Made by a program: the position numbers and the translations under genes. 32,960 bases of DNA from assembly GCA_026692905.1 (NCBI GenBank), contig JAPLNL010000004.1, positions 1-32,960 on the forward strand, read 5' to 3'. The notes beneath the pieces are model-generated. The model was not told the origin of the DNA. It searched no databases and saw only the letters and a program-made list of their open reading frames with translations. Within the stretch, counting starts at the first letter, position 1. Each line of letters begins with the position of its first letter. Below, in pieces: positions 32,678-32,960 of this stretch. Source of the DNA: Planctomycetota bacterium (GTDB taxonomy: Bacteria; Planctomycetota; Planctomycetia; Pirellulales; Pirellulaceae).

Positions 32678-32960
32678 GTCTGCCATTTGAGTTTCTCGAC
32701 ACGCGTCCGATCGTCCTTGCACTGGCTGGTTCGAATGGCGCTGGTAAGTCGACTTTCTATGAAACCTTTCTCGCAGACTCTGGACTTCGATTTATCAACG
32801 CTGATGTATTGTCGGCATCATTGAATGTGAGCGCTTACGAAGCAGCTGAGTTAGCCTCGTCGTTGCGGGCGGCACTCGTCGCACAACGTGAGAGCTTTAT
32901 TTTCGAGACTGTACTATCAGATCCTGTCGGTGAGAAAGTCGAACAGCTCTCAACGTACGC
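32674..32960 (+). CDS. Zeta-like toxin / AAA-type kinase, partial (3' end outside window)
   Basis: The first 95 residues of a P-loop kinase, cut by the window edge. It starts at TTG 32674, overlapping the antitoxin stop by three bases. After LPFEFLDTRPIVLALA comes the Walker A motif GSNGAGKST (19-27), then FINADVLSASL (40-50) and FIFETVLSDPVGEKV (75-89). These are the landmarks of the zeta-toxin family: P-loop, N-A-D, and F-E-T-x-L-S. Zeta toxins phosphorylate UDP-N-acetylamino sugars and so block cell-wall synthesis; single-gene relatives may have other targets. Pairing with a ParD-like antitoxin rather than epsilon is known in Gram-negative bacteria. The lid and substrate domain are not visible here. 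Confidence 0.85.
   Translation, partial: MSLPFEFLDTRPIVLALAGSNGAGKSTFYETFLADSGLRFINADVLSASLNVSAYEAAELASSLRAALVAQRESFIFETVLSDPVGEKVEQLSTY

Noticed and set aside
1-32960. Prophage, insertion sequence or integrative element
   Set aside because: No transposase, integrase or phage structural gene was recognised, and no long terminal repeats. The debris suggests rearrangement but not an identified mobile element.

Overview
The window looks like a chromosomal segment of a planctomycete, most likely of the Pirellulaceae (Rhodopirellula-like). Sequence clues are a sulfatase remnant, an ECF sigma factor of the Rhodopirellula/Verrucomicrobium type, a large propeller/c-type-cytochrome protein, moderate GC, and several short palindromic repeats of a style that litters planctomycete genomes (coding potential GGRGSCRAG, and a GGCTTCCAGCC/GGCTGGAAGCC palindrome). 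The genus assignment is inference. No rRNA, tRNA, CRISPR array or recognisable transposase was seen.

Layout. 1-2.2 kb: a beheaded sulfatase, a small membrane protein, and minus-strand debris (DJ-1/PfpI fragment, frameshifted secreted protein). 2.2-8.4 kb: an intact, compact four-gene ligase-associated DNA repair cassette (MBL-fold exonuclease, ATP-dependent ligase, Lhr-type helicase, PdeM-like phosphoesterase). Palindromic repeats lie inside both ends of the helicase reading frame. 8.4-12.7 kb: a degraded zone with one intact receiver protein, a truncated second receiver, a histidine-kinase tail, a Gfo/Idh/MocA tail, a shortened isoprenylcysteine-methyltransferase-like protein, an LssY_C protein, a conserved hypothetical, a 4 x 20-bp tandem repeat and several hairpins. 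12.7-18.7 kb: five glycosyltransferase genes of five families (GT4-like, a GYGFWLWKP family, GT25, GT10 fucosyltransferase-like, GT2), arranged -, -, +, -, +. 18.9-25.4 kb: a tripartite RND efflux operon on the minus strand (permease, adaptor, TolC-like). 25.7 kb: a DUF2809 membrane protein. 26.1-32.0 kb: a minus-strand run of ECF sigma factor, membrane-anchored ankyrin putative anti-sigma factor, acyltransferase-3 enzyme with an ankyrin block inserted between membrane segments, and a 5'-truncated diheme propeller protein. 32.3 kb to the end: a ParD-like antitoxin and the start of a zeta-like kinase toxin.

How the genes work together. The repair cassette is a known association for end processing and ligation. 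The glycosyltransferases probably build a cell-surface glycan. The RND genes form one exporter. The most original part is the sigma/ankyrin/acyltransferase run. The putative anti-sigma protein carries two copies, and the acyltransferase one copy, of the same unit: an IW-start, ankyrin repeats and a C-terminal cap. This suggests a regulator and a membrane enzyme that share a binding module. The function is inferred and not demonstrated by the sequence.
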